From: Galerina marginata
Taxonomy: Eukaryota; Basidiomycota; Agaricomycetes; Agaricales; Galerinaceae
Assembly: GCA_023014335.1 (NCBI GenBank)
Contig: JAECYW010000008.1
Location: 2,542,001-2,606,000, forward strand
Direction: 5' to 3'
Length of the DNA stretch: 64,000 nucleotides
The notes under the pieces were generated by a model that was given only the letters and a program-made list of their open reading frames with translations, made no database searches and had not been told where the DNA came from. The position numbers and the translations under genes are program-made. Within the stretch, counting starts at the first letter, position 1, and every line of letters starts with the position of its first letter. Below are positions 44,393-57,364 of the stretch, in pieces.

Positions 44393-46496
44393 ATGGATTA
44401 CCTCCCCCGTTCTGCTCTGACCGCTGCCACTGTGTGTGGTGGTGTGCTGTTTTTCTACGCCCTGTCGTTGGCACGGCGTAAGCGGCTACCTCCTGGGCCA
44501 CGTCGTCCTCCCTGTGATAGGTAATGTCCACCAAATGCCAGTAGAAACGCCTTGGTTGGCTTTCTCGGAGTGGGGCAAGACGTACGGTACGCATTTCAAC
44601 GTTAGACTCCCGTTACAGCCACTAAATCATGGGTTTTCGTTCTAACAGGTGACATCATGCACGTCGATATTATTGGACAGCCTTTGGTCATCATTAATTC
44701 CACCAAAATCGCAAAGGATCTGCTTGATAAGCGCTCGTCGATCTATTCCGATCGCCCACACTTTGTGAGCACCTCTCTTCGCAATGTGATGATTTATATT
44801 CTAAGCCTATGTCCTAGGTTATGGGAGGCGACCTGTAAGTATATCCGTTTGCATGTCAGGGGATGTTCAGTTGAGATTGTTTGCCCATTAGTGTTGGGTA
44901 TGACGAAACCTTCGTCCTACAACCTTACGGTGACAACTGGCGAAAACAGAGGCGTCTTATTGCACAGGACTTTAGTCAGAGCATGACTCCTCGTTACCAC
45001 TCTTTGCAGGAAAAGGAGGCTGCTATTCTTGTTCGAAATTTGCTCAAGGATTCGAGTTCCTTACTCGAACAAATCAAACTGTGAGTAATTCGCATGTCAT
45101 GTTCTCGTCAGAAGTCTCAAACTTTAAGCAGGAGGATAGGCATCATTATCATCCGAGTAACTTATGGATATTACATCCAATCGGCTGATGACCCATTCCT
45201 AACAACACCATTGCAAGCAATGGTAACTTTGGCAAGGCAACGACACCCGGTAACTTTTTGGTCGACTTCATCCCAGCCCGTGAGTCTTTCGTAATACATC
45301 AAGATTTTCTCTAACGACAAGGTTGTCAGTTAAGCATGTCCCTCGCTGGATGCCAGGTTCCGGATTTTTGAAGATCGCCGACGAATGGCGCCAATTGGTC
45401 TGGGACGCATCCTGGAATCCGTACGAATGGTGCAAAAAGAACCTGGTAAGTATGCTTGACGTCGGATGTTGAAGGCGATGTTGACTGGTTGACGATCGTG
45501 ATCTTAATTATGTTAGGACACTGGCAAAACCTTGATGCCCAACCTTTGTGGGACATTTGTCCAAGAAGCTGGCGGTAAAATGTCCCCTGATGATGAGGCC
45601 AAACTCGTCTGGGCGGCATCAAGTGTGATGGGTGGCGGTTTGGACACTGTGCGTACCTCCCTTCATTGTCGGGATCTATATTCAAAATTTCTCTCAGAAC
45701 ATGTCTTCTGCTTTAACATTCTTTATGGCTATGATCCTCAATCCTAGAATTCAGGCTAAAGCCCAGGCCGAACTCGACTCTGTCGTCGGCAAGGACAGGC
45801 TTGCCATTAATCAGCGACAGGCCCAACTTGCCCTACATCAGGAGCATTATGGCAGAAGTTTTCCGATGGAGCCCTGCTATTCCGCTCGGTTAGTATTTTT
45901 AACTTATTCCACAGGACTACTAACCCTCATTCGAATTGCTTTTCTAGGTATTCCGCACGCCGTAAGCCAGGATGATGTCTACGAGGGATATGAAATCCCC
46001 AAAGGTGCCTTGATCATGCCCAACGTTTGGTGCGCATATCTCAGAACTGTTTCTTATCTCCCGGCACTGATGAGACCTCCAGGCACATGCTTCATGACCC
46101 AGAGCTTTACCCTAATCCCATGGAGTTCAAGTCCCGAACGTTTCAACGGACTTGATTCGGAAATGGCCAAAGTGACAGGCCTTTCATTTGGGTTTCGGAC
46201 GACGTGTATGCCCTGGAATGCACTTCGCAGAAGGGAACCCTCTTTGCAATCATCGCGACGACTCTCGCGACCTGCGACATTCTTCCCGGTCTTGATAAAA
46301 ACGGTAACGAGGTCTTACCAAGATATGCTTATACCCCCGGAACTATCACGTACGTCGACTCCCAGCATCACTGACTTCTCGAATTCTCACTGTATTTGCC
46401 CCACGTAGCTTCCCCGAGCCGTTTGAGATGAGATTGAGGCCGCGCTCGCACCAGACAATGACCCTACTAGCCGACGTTCCTTCTACTGTTGACTAG
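44393..46496 (+). CDS. Cytochrome P450 (O-methylsterigmatocystin oxidoreductase-like), several frame breaks
   Basis: This is a membrane-anchored P450 monooxygenase, probably tailoring the cluster product. It has an N-terminal anchor (AATVCGGVLFFYALSLARRK), the proline hinge LPPGP, and the helix C motif YGDNWRKQRR. An I-helix region SSVMGGGLDT stands where AGxDT is usual. The ExxR is in MAEVFRWSP, followed by GIPHAVSQDDVYEGYEIPKG, the PERF motif and the heme loop FGFGRRVCPG. The stop is at 46494-46496. About ten introns fit GT-AG rules. Frame breaks inside exons include an extra T at 44513 (RRPP/VIGN), one missing base at about 45225, an extra C at 45814, an extra T at 46132 (before PERF) and one T too many at 46193-46195 inside the heme motif. 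As written it cannot make a working P450. Confidence 0.85.
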
Positions 46497-46656
46497 GCTC
46501 CAATTTCACACCTGGTCTTTCAAGTTACTATGTGTCTACTCAAATATTATAAATTATTAATATAATCATCGTTCTTTTTCGATTTGGTCAATAACTATTA
46601 TGCAGTGAGAGCAAAGTAAGTGAAACTAATCTAAAGGTCTATATATCTAGTAGTTA

Positions 46657-48685
46657 TTAATGAAGTCTAAGCAGATGAAATCTTTTCGTCATCCATCGTT
46701 GGACTTCATGATCGACAGCAGCACTGGCAGAAGTAGGGGTTTGTTTCATGAAAGCAATAAACAGAAGCATCATGAGCCCAATGAATGCTACAAGAAACCA
46801 AAGGCCTGCAGCACGGCCTTCAAATCCCGTTGGTCCACCGTGCTTGATCTGAACACTTGTCTGAATGGAAGTTACAATGGCGAGCCCAGTAGCACCCCCG
46901 GTTTGCAACACAGAGACGAACACCTGCCGACACAATTCCGGAAACCTCTGGAGGCGTGTTGGCTAGAAGAGCGATGCTGAGCCCGTTAAGATTAGAAGTT
47001 GAAATTCAGGTGACATTAAACCGACTTACTTGGTAGTCGCGTAAATAATTGCTGCACCAGCAGTTCCGAGTAAAAACCCAGGGAAGACGAAACTCCAGTA
47101 ACGCGCTTCTGAATTGCCAAACGGAAGAAGAATGGTTCCTACTGAGGAGTAGAGTAAAACCCAAAAGGATTACCCATTTAAGCTGAAATTTCGACTGCTA
47201 AGACCGCTGCAAGCGGTAATGCCGGAAAAATTCCTAGAGCAACTGGCAGGCTAGGTAAAGGAATGGGTTTGACAATTGACAGAATCAGCCACGATCGACG
47301 GTACGGGGCAACCTATTCATTTCGGACTCACAAATGTATTGCAGTCTTGATCGCCGACCAACCATAAACAACCTCCCAAATCCATGAGAAAAGCGGGAAA
47401 ATGGATCCCCACCACATGAAGGGAACAAGCGAAATAGTAACTAGAATGACGACATTATCGTAGCGCCACATCTTGGGCGGCCTATAAGATGTGTCAACCA
47501 AAACGAAGGGCCCGTATAGGGAATTAGGACCTACAAAGCTGCGTACCACTCAGGAAGATACCTGCTCCCATGCGAAGAACATGGCCATGAGGACGATAGG
47601 AGACTACTAGCGGCGCGATCACTTTGGCTGACCGCCATCCATTGACAGAGCCAGTGGTGACGGCAAAAATAAATAGAATCAGAGATGCTGGTGATGGAAA
47701 CGTGTTACACCAGCAATAAAATCCAGAAGGAAGAACATTTACCAGTAAACAGCCCAACGCCAACAAGATCAAGTCGCTTGAACTTCGTCAGATGAGCAGT
47801 CCGGATGTCCTTGACTCCAATTCTAGAGACATTCGGTACAAGGAAGGAGAACGACAATGCAATGACCGTAGAAACGATTGCACTGAAGTAAAACACCCAA
47901 GGCCATGATACAAACGTCACGAACAAGGCACCGATTATAAGTCCAACAACTGCAGGAGAAAATCAACGGCCGTTAACGGAAAAATATCGTGCACAGACCT
48001 ATTCCAATTCCGCCCATACCACCAAATATCGCAATAGCCTTTGCTTGCTCAGCCGGATCAGGAAACATATGGACGATAAGGTGTTGAGCTGAAGGAATTG
48101 TCAACGCTCCGCCTGTACCGCAGTGTTATTAATGTAGGATCACGAGAATAGCAGGTAATTTCTACCTGCTCCCATGAGTGCTCGAAAGACGATGAGTGGG
48201 ATCTTGCTTCTAATAAATCCAGCGACTAACGCAAAAATCCCCATAGTCACGGCCCCAACCAAAAAGACCCATTCTAAGGCGGTAATCAGTGAAAGAACTT
48301 GAACACTCCGTTCGAAAAAATCGTACTCGGATTGTATAAGTCGCTCACACGGACCGCTCTGAAGCCATTATAAGATTGTCAACGAGGAGGAATATGTACT
48401 GAGAATACCCACCACCAGAAGCAGGGCGGCGAAAGTCAATTGATACGCCCCGAGCAACCAGACGCTTTGACTGTCCGGGATATCCAGTTCGATTGCAATT
48501 GGAGGAATGGCAGCGAAGAGCGAAGAATTATTGAATGTATCAAGAAATAGCGCCGAGCAAAGCACGATTAAAACGAGAACTTTCTTCGATTTTGAGAGGT
48601 CCTTCAGTGCGGTGAAGTCCCTATTACTAGCCGCCGTAAATCTACCATCAAGCGCAGTTGCCGAGGACGCCCTGGTGTCACCCAT
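46657..48685 (-). CDS. MFS drug:H+ antiporter-like transporter (DHA2 type), at least one frame break
   Basis: This is a major-facilitator exporter that faces the P450 tail to tail and would pump out the cluster product. It starts MGDTRASSATALDGRF, a polar N-terminus. TM1 is VLVLIVLCSALFLDTFNNSS and is followed by AIPPIAIELDIPDSQSVWLLGAYQLTFAALLLV. Further exons give GRVSDLYN, LVGAVTMGIFALVAGF, FRALMGAGGALTIPSAQHL, GGMGGIGIVVGLIIGALFV, SWPWVFYFSAIVS, WGSIFPLFSW, and the tail VFVSVLQTGGATGLAIVTSI...LMMLLFIAFM with the stop at 46657. About 13-14 hydrophobic segments fit DHA2. An extra base at about 47598, between VVS and the LMAMFFAWEQ segment, breaks the frame. The following junction is unresolved, so I am unsure of the exon structure there. 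Confidence 0.8.
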
Positions 48686-49723
48686 AACTCACTCGTACCC
48701 TTCCAGTTCAAGGAGTATGAGATACTCTAGATATCGAACCGATACCACTAGCAGTTCGTCAGAGGGGAAGATCAAGTGGTATCCAGAGACGAGAGGCTTA
48801 AAGGCCTATACGCGAGGGAAGCCCTTCGTCGGATATACCATAATCGCGATTCGCCATGGAGTCAGAGTTCAGTTGCGTCTGGGAAAGCCTTGGAGTCATC
48901 GTCAGATGGATTCTCAGGCGCTTAGCTGTATAGGTTCGAGGCGAGACGTGAAAACTTTTTTTTTCTGAAATCCCATGGGTTTCGAGGAAAACCCATGCAC
49001 ATGGACCTTTTCCTGTAACTCCAAGGACAGGGATGTTGAGATTGTGAAGACAGGAATCTGCAAGGGGAGCGCGGACCCCAGTCACCGGCACCGAAAAGGA
49101 AAGATGCAGTATTTGTTCCTATTACTTTCTCAAGTTGATGACGGCTCTCCTTGGACACACACAGCCAAAGAACTTCGCCCGATCGACCTGCATCATCCCA
49201 GATTTCCCGAGGTAAAACTCTAACGATCTTCTGGGAAAGGGGCAATATCCACTAATTTGCAGATGAAAATGCCCTGGGTTAGAGGGACAAGACCGGTCAT
49301 TCATACGGCCTCAACCAGAAGACAATAGAGCTTCAATCGGAACAATAAAGAATGGGAGGTGCAAGTGCAAGGGCCAGCGTCTTAATTGCGTCGCTATTGT
49401 GAGGCAAACCGGACCGAGAGGCCAATCGCGAAACGAGGCCCAAATCCGAGATCGTACGGCAACCATACAGTTTCCAGTGCAATATTTGGTGGGCGAATAT
49501 TCAATTTAGCCGATCTCCATACCTGGCGGAACTTGGTTTCATGTGAAGCGCGGCGGAAAACAATGTCACCTTCGGGGAACTTGAATGATTTCGAAAATTA
49601 ACCATGATCATATTCCAGTCTGAGTTATGGCCATCTGCCAGGGTATATGAGGCTGGAAGTTCTTCACCAATTTAGCGATCAGATTCCCTGATTTTCGCGA
49701 GTCTAAAGTTCTTCTCCAACACT
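48686..49723. promoter_or_regulatory. Divergent control region, MFS / halogenase
   Basis: This 1.04 kb spacer lies between an exporter and a halogenase transcribed away from each other, a common place for shared control in fungal clusters. It holds a perfect inverted repeat at 48974-48997, an A/T-rich run just before it, and no recognisable gene. Short open frames on both strands are not supported. Confidence 0.5.
48974..48997. promoter_or_regulatory. Perfect 9-bp inverted repeat (CATGGGTTT / AAACCCATG)
   Basis: The arms at 48974-48982 and 48989-48997 are exact reverse complements around a 6-base spacer (CGAGGA). It lies roughly midway in the divergent spacer, about 290 bases from the MFS start and 730 from the halogenase start. 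It could be a binding site for a dimeric regulator; that is an inference. Confidence 0.4.
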
Positions 49724-51847
<2,124 letters not shown>

Positions 51848-53473
51848 AATCTGTATCCTGTCATCGTCGTGGTCTATATACTTACTACTTACTTAGTAAC
51901 TAACATTCTGTATGATTCTTATCTTATCTTCACGACTATTTGACTCAATACAATTGTCCCCTTTGGCGTTGTAAACATATCGATCTTAAAGCTAGACCTG
52001 TTAAGTAAGAACGCTTCAAGCCCATGGGGTTCCTTTTCGGATGATCGTTTGTCCACTCTGTGGGCGGCCCTTCGATGATGCAGTTGTAACTTGTCTTAAT
52101 CTGAATCCTCTTCGAAGTTCGTTTGTACTTTTTTCCCCTTGCTTTCTATTGCGCCACAGTACCACTCCCTGATAATTCATCCCGTTCATCGGCCAAAGGC
52201 CTTGAACTTTAGCCGCTAGTCCACTAACTCAAACTTGAATAGCCATTGCCACCGCTACTCCCAGTGGATCCACCGCTAGAACCGAAGTTTTCGTAAGTGG
52301 CCAAGCGGTTGCGAGTTTCACCTCAGCATCTACATACGAGAGAGCAGTTTCCACCGTTACAGCGCGAGTTTTTATGCGAAATCTGCTGAAAGCAATGGGG
52401 TTGTTAATGCGAGATATCTCGAAGGAGGTGTTTAAGAAAGGAAATGAATGAGTTGTCAGTCATTTCCACCACCGCTCCGATTGGGAAGTCGGGAACCAGA
52501 AGAAAGGACATTAAAGTCAGTACAGAACTGTACAGTCAAACCATCATGTGGTTCCGATAATCGATATCGATAAATCGCTCAACGTTGCGCTCTTCCATTG
52601 CACAAATTTGCAACGCCCAAGTTAGCCCAATTTGCGCCCAAGACTCGGAAATTTGAAGAAGTGTTATGAGTGTCACGTGGTTCTACGGCTATTCCGTTTC
52701 GTTGAAGTTCAACGGTGCTCGACCTTTCTTCACTCCAGCAGCCAGGGCCCAACTTGAAAGAACGTTTTTTAGGCGGAAACCATGTATCGACAGTATAACC
52801 AAGCTCAAGATCAAAGCCACTCAGTATATCGCTCAAAGCCAGCAGCCAGGCTGCTGTTTCCCCAAACCCTTGCTTGGAAGTCGAATTTTGCCCGCAGACC
52901 CCGGAATAATCTCACGTCCTTGACTCTCCCGGGCGAAGGCTAATGGAACCGACCAAAAGTCCACTTGAATTGGTAACCTTCCTGCGCTGAGTCGGGGTAC
53001 GAACTCCCTTTCGAACGCTCTCCTTCTGGGGGTGCAACTTCTTTTTCACTTATTCAGACTGACCTGGCTGGGGCGAGTCCTTTCGTCTCAGGCGACATGG
53101 TCACGGAGTGGATACTCTGACCCGCGAAGTTCTGACCCTTGCCTCCATCGTCAGGGAGGCTCACGGCCTTTTAAGCGGGGTGCTTTGTTCCTGATATATC
53201 CTCTCACCTGCGCTTACGGCATTATTGATGGATCCATGGAGAAAAAACAAACTCCCTTTCATCCAGCAGTTTAAGGGCCCAAAATACGGCTGTCAACTGT
53301 TGGCATTCGATGATTCGAAGCGTCAACAAGCGAAAGGAAGAACCACAAAAGTTTAGCGATGTCTGATTGCGGTGGTTCACTTGTTCTGTACCAGATGGGA
53401 TGTCCTCAGGCTGGCAAGCTTTCTTGATTATATAGTCCTGACGATAGAAGGACTATTTCTGTTCATCCACATC
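51848..53473. other. Spacer inside the cluster, nothing recognised
   Basis: About 1.6 kb lie between the halogenase and copy 11. Several short frames occur, none with motifs or splice continuity. A TATA-like GATTATATAGTCC is at about 53427, some 45 bases before the next start. Confidence 0.45.
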
Positions 53474-54750
53474 ATGGCCAGCAATGCCTCCCCCCAGCTG
53501 CCCAACCCGTTCACTCCCATGGCATTCTTGCCGCCTGACATCGCGTTCGAGGTTACCGTCGCCAGTTATATTCTTGTGGGGTCACTGGGGGTAAGCTTTT
53601 TCGAGCGCTATTCAAATAACGAACCTTACGCGATATAGGTTTTAATATGGGACATCCTGAACAATCTTTCAGGCGACTACAAGCTGTTAACGAAGCATCG
53701 AGTTGGTCCACCCACACTCGCTTACTTTCTCTCTCGGTACGTCCCTTGCAACAATAAGCACCGGTAATATGAATGTCTAACCACTCAAATTTCAAAGAAT
53801 TGGCTCTCTGGCTTATGTATTGGGCAGCACCATTTTCGAAAGTAAGCTATTGAGTTCTTTTAATTTAATGTTTGCTTATTGTCCTTGAAATAGCGGCTCA
53901 TGCAGGAAACTGCGCTACGTTCGAGAAGGTGGTTTGCGCTTTATATCCCGTTGCCATCCCAGCCACATCCCTTCTTTTCTTTTTCCGAGTTCGGGCTGTA
54001 TTCGACAGCAACAAATATGTGATTGCGTTCTTTGCCTTTATGTGGCTTGCAGTCCTGGGAGGCTGTATCACCGTCACCCGGGGAGTTACTGGAATCAACA
54101 TCGGTCCGACCGACTATTGTCTCAACGCCGCCCTGGAGAATTATGTATCAGCAGCGGCCATTATACCCCTGGTCAATGACACACTCGTTTTCCTCGCCAT
54201 ATCTTTCCGGCTCATGACGAATACCCACATCGATTACAACATTCGGTCCGGTGTGAAGACCCTTGTATTCGGTGAATACTTACCGGCATTTTCCAAGACT
54301 CTTTTCCAAGATGGCCAGGTGTATTATTTGTGAGTACACGTTGCCCGTCGGTTCTTCCCTTCTTACTAATTTGGGTTCAGGACGACTGTCACGACGAACT
54401 TGTTGACAGTTATCATGCTCTACGTCACCGCCGTGCCCATCACCTACCGAACCATGTTCACTGTCCCCAATATCACTCTCATGAACATTATGGCCTGTCG
54501 AGTGTTTAGGAACACCAAGCTCGGGATGTCGAGAGAGCCTACGATATCGTCGAACAGCAAACTCATGTCGCGTGGAGAGACACCAACTACGATAATTCCG
54601 CTATCGCTCCGAAAAGGAAATCAGAGCAGGGCTGCTCCACACAACGAGATCAACGGTGTGGAGATTACCAAAACAATCGAGCATGATTACGATATTTCGG
54701 ACAAGGAGAGTAGGGAGAGTAGGTATACGAAGGAGCATAACATGGTTTGA
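53474..54750 (+). CDS. Seven-transmembrane DUF6533-like family protein, copy 11
   Basis: This is a group A paralogue, intact, inside the presumed biosynthetic cluster. The exons read MASNASPQLPNPFTPMAFLP...YILVGSLG, then VLIWDILNNLSGDYKLLTKH...LAYFLS, then IGSLAYVLGSTIFE. The long exon runs AHAGNCATFEKVV, ALYPVAIPATSLLFFFRVRA, FAFMWLAVLGGCITVTRGV, IGPTDYCLNAALENYV, PLVNDTLVFLAIS, FVFGEYLPAFSKTLFQDGQ-like. The last exon reads TTVTTNLLTVIMLY...NIMACRVFRNTKLGMSRE plus a charged tail ending at 54748-54750. It is closest to copy 3 but 37 kb away from it. Its place between halogenase and enoyl reductase may be accidental or may point to a membrane function in the pathway. Confidence 0.87.
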
Positions 54751-55205
54751 TACAACGGCATATTAATTTTAACAATAGAATTATTCGATCTTCACTCGGT
54801 CCGACCACCCAGTATCTGGGGCGAGCGACCCTCTTCTAGATCGATATTTGCGGTCTTCAAGGCCATCCGTCTACTATCTTAAAAGTCGTGTACAAGATAT
54901 ATTTAATCGCTGTAGTTCGCTTCCAACCTATAATACACCTTTAGGCTTACGGGGAACGTAGATCCGGTGGACCATGCTTTTCGAAGTTGCAAGCGGAATG
55001 CAACTGTGTTGTATTGACGCTTAGGCGCGCGGCGGTGTGGATCCATCCACATCACCACAGAAACTTACTTATGGCGCGAATAATAACGCTCTGCAGGCTA
55101 TGTATTGTATTCATTACTAAAAGAAACAATATGCCGTGCTGAGAAGTGGACAGAAGTTACGGGAGTAAGAAAAGAATGCCGGTTGAATGTTCGCCATTCA
55201 TACTA
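54751..55205. other. Convergent spacer, copy 11 / enoyl reductase
   Basis: This is a 455-base 3' spacer between genes facing each other. No gene is seen. Confidence 0.5.
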
Positions 55206-56584
55206 TTACAAAATATCAGGCGTATCTGAAATCCTATACACGACCTTCTCAGCGTGAATCTAAAGTAAACGGCCATTTAGTTCGTCTTATTGTCTGGTAT
55301 AATTAATTCATACCTTTCCGGTCATCATATAGTCCACGCCTTCTTGCACGCTGGCCAGTCCCATAGGGAAGATCTTGATGGCCCCAAGTTTGAGCATGTT
55401 CTTGGAGAGCATGTCTGAGATCATGCGATTATAATCGATAGCGTTTTCATAGTGTTCGTGGTTGCCCTTGAGGGAGATGGGGAGCCTCGACGTCCTAGAT
55501 TATTACGGTGAGCCGTATACGGATGAGATAATAAAACACGGGCCGCACCTCTCCCCACATGGAATAAACGAGGATAAGCTCCGTCTTGACGCCCTTTTTC
55601 CTGCTCTGGTATGGTAGAACGGTGACAATGGTCCCACCTTCTTTACTGAGCGACCCGCTGACTTGAACGGGAGTCATTCCGTCACTGATACAGTCCACGG
55701 CGTACTCCAACCTGCCCGAGGTAGCAGAAAATATTTTTTTCGAAGTCCTGGAGTCTGCGTAGTCAAAGACTTCGGCGGCACCGAGGCTTCGGACCAATTC
55801 GAAGTTCTGAGGCGACGCAGTTGATATGACGCGCAGTCCGGATAGCTTCGCGAATTGCACGGCGTACTGTCCCATTGAAGACGAGCCCGACCAGATTAAG
55901 ATATCATTCCCATTCGAAGACGGATTCAGGGGCGTTGGGAGGCGCAGGGTTTGGTATAGCGCTTGGCAAGTCGCGTAGCACGAAACGCCCAGCTGCGCTC
56001 CTAATTCAAAAGGGACATCATCGGGCAGGGTGAAGACAAGCGCTGGGTCTGTAACCAAATATTCGGCAAATGCGCCATTTGGGTTGATATCTTCGTGATA
56101 TAATTAGCAACGGAGGCGGCACTGGAGACCGGAAAAGTAATTTACGCACTCCCGCGTACAGCCCCTGCGATTCTTTCGCCCAACGTCCTCGAGCCGACCG
56201 GTACCGCTGCTCCAAGGAAAACCACGGTTCCAGCGAAGTCAGAACCCACGATGTTGCCGGGTCGTTTGTGCAATATGATGGATTTCCCTGTTTCAAAATG
56301 TTAAAATTTATTCGTGAAAAGGTGAGAAGATAAATGGGCATACAGTCGGTGTGATTCAGAGCGCAAGCCTCAACTTTGACTAATATCTCATTCGCCTTCG
56401 GGGAGGGAATAGGTAGGCGTTTGAGCTCGAATTTTCCGTCGCCTGTGGTGACAACGCATCGCATGGTCTTCGCGTCCATATCTTTGATCTGCTGGCTGGA
56501 ACGACGGGCAGTCAAGGGTGGATCGTTTTGAAGGAGAGGGGCATTGGAATGTATATCCATCGGGACCTCGGATCGGTGAGACAA
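55206..56584 (-). CDS. Medium-chain dehydrogenase, LovC-like trans-acting enoyl reductase
   Basis: This is an NADPH-dependent zinc-less alcohol dehydrogenase-like enzyme. In fungal polyketide clusters this family supplies enoyl reduction in trans to reducing PKSs. It starts MSHRSEVPMDIHSNAP at 56584, with a second ATG eight codons later and a third start candidate at MDAKTMRCVVTTGDGKFEL. The order is KANEILVKVEACALNHTDC, PGNIVGSDFAGTVVFLG, GAFAEYLVTDPALVFTLPDD, FELGAQLGVSCYATCQALYQ, the nucleotide loop ILIWSGSSSMGQYAVQFAKLSG, LGAAEVFDYAD, SLSKEGGTIVTVLP, YNRMISDMLSKNMLKLGA and HAEKVVYRIS. I infer five or six exons. One junction near 55494, before TSRLPIS, looks one base out. It is transcribed away from the PKS across a 780-base spacer. 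Confidence 0.85.
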
Positions 56585-57364
56585 TCAAAAAAAAGTTCAC
56601 AAGAGCCTGCGACAGGAGAGAGTTGGTGCTTTTGAAATACCATTCGAGGCTATCGACAAGCTTTTTTAACAGGGACGTGAGACCGGAACTGCCCAAGCGT
56701 CAACATTGATTTAACCTTCACGCCGATCAGGAAAAACATGACATCGATTGCCTGGATTTCTCAAGGATGTAGCATATTAGGCGGAGAAAGCGATACATAA
56801 GCAGGTCCAATGGAAATATGGAGATATTCTGGGCCAAGTGCGCACGCATTGTTCAGACTCGGAGTCGCCCAGAACGGCCTGCAGAAATTGCAGTTAAATT
56901 ACCGAGCAAAAGCAGATAAAAACATGAATGAATGGTCGAAACATGTCTCCTGAGTATATCCAGCCGACGAGAACAATAGCGAGCCCGGACGATCACTCGG
57001 ATATTAGATTGACTGTACTCTGTTTCGGCGTCAAATTGTGGTGGGACCAAGATTGGACAATAAAAAGATCCGGAAGGACCCCGAATTGCCTTACGTAACG
57101 AGTGCCAACAACGCGTCAACAATCGGGCTGGCCCGCCTGACTCCATACATCCTCCTTGCCTTGCCACGATCATAGCTCTCATTGTCTCCTTCCCTTAATG
57201 AGGCCGCGTGGAAATGTACGAAACAGATCTCAATACCGGAATGAGGGCTCGGAGGAGCGCGACTTGAATAGATCCCGAGATATAAGTAGGACCTAGCGCA
57301 GGAAATTTCGTTCATCCAAATTTATGACACCCTGCTCCCGCGTTTCTGCTCTATGAGGTCTAAT
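56585..57364. promoter_or_regulatory. Divergent promoter region, enoyl reductase / PKS
   Basis: This 780-base spacer contains both promoters. Minus-strand frames (56853-57315) lack any recognisable motif. The arrangement of a trans-ER and a PKS back to back suggests joint expression. Confidence 0.45.
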
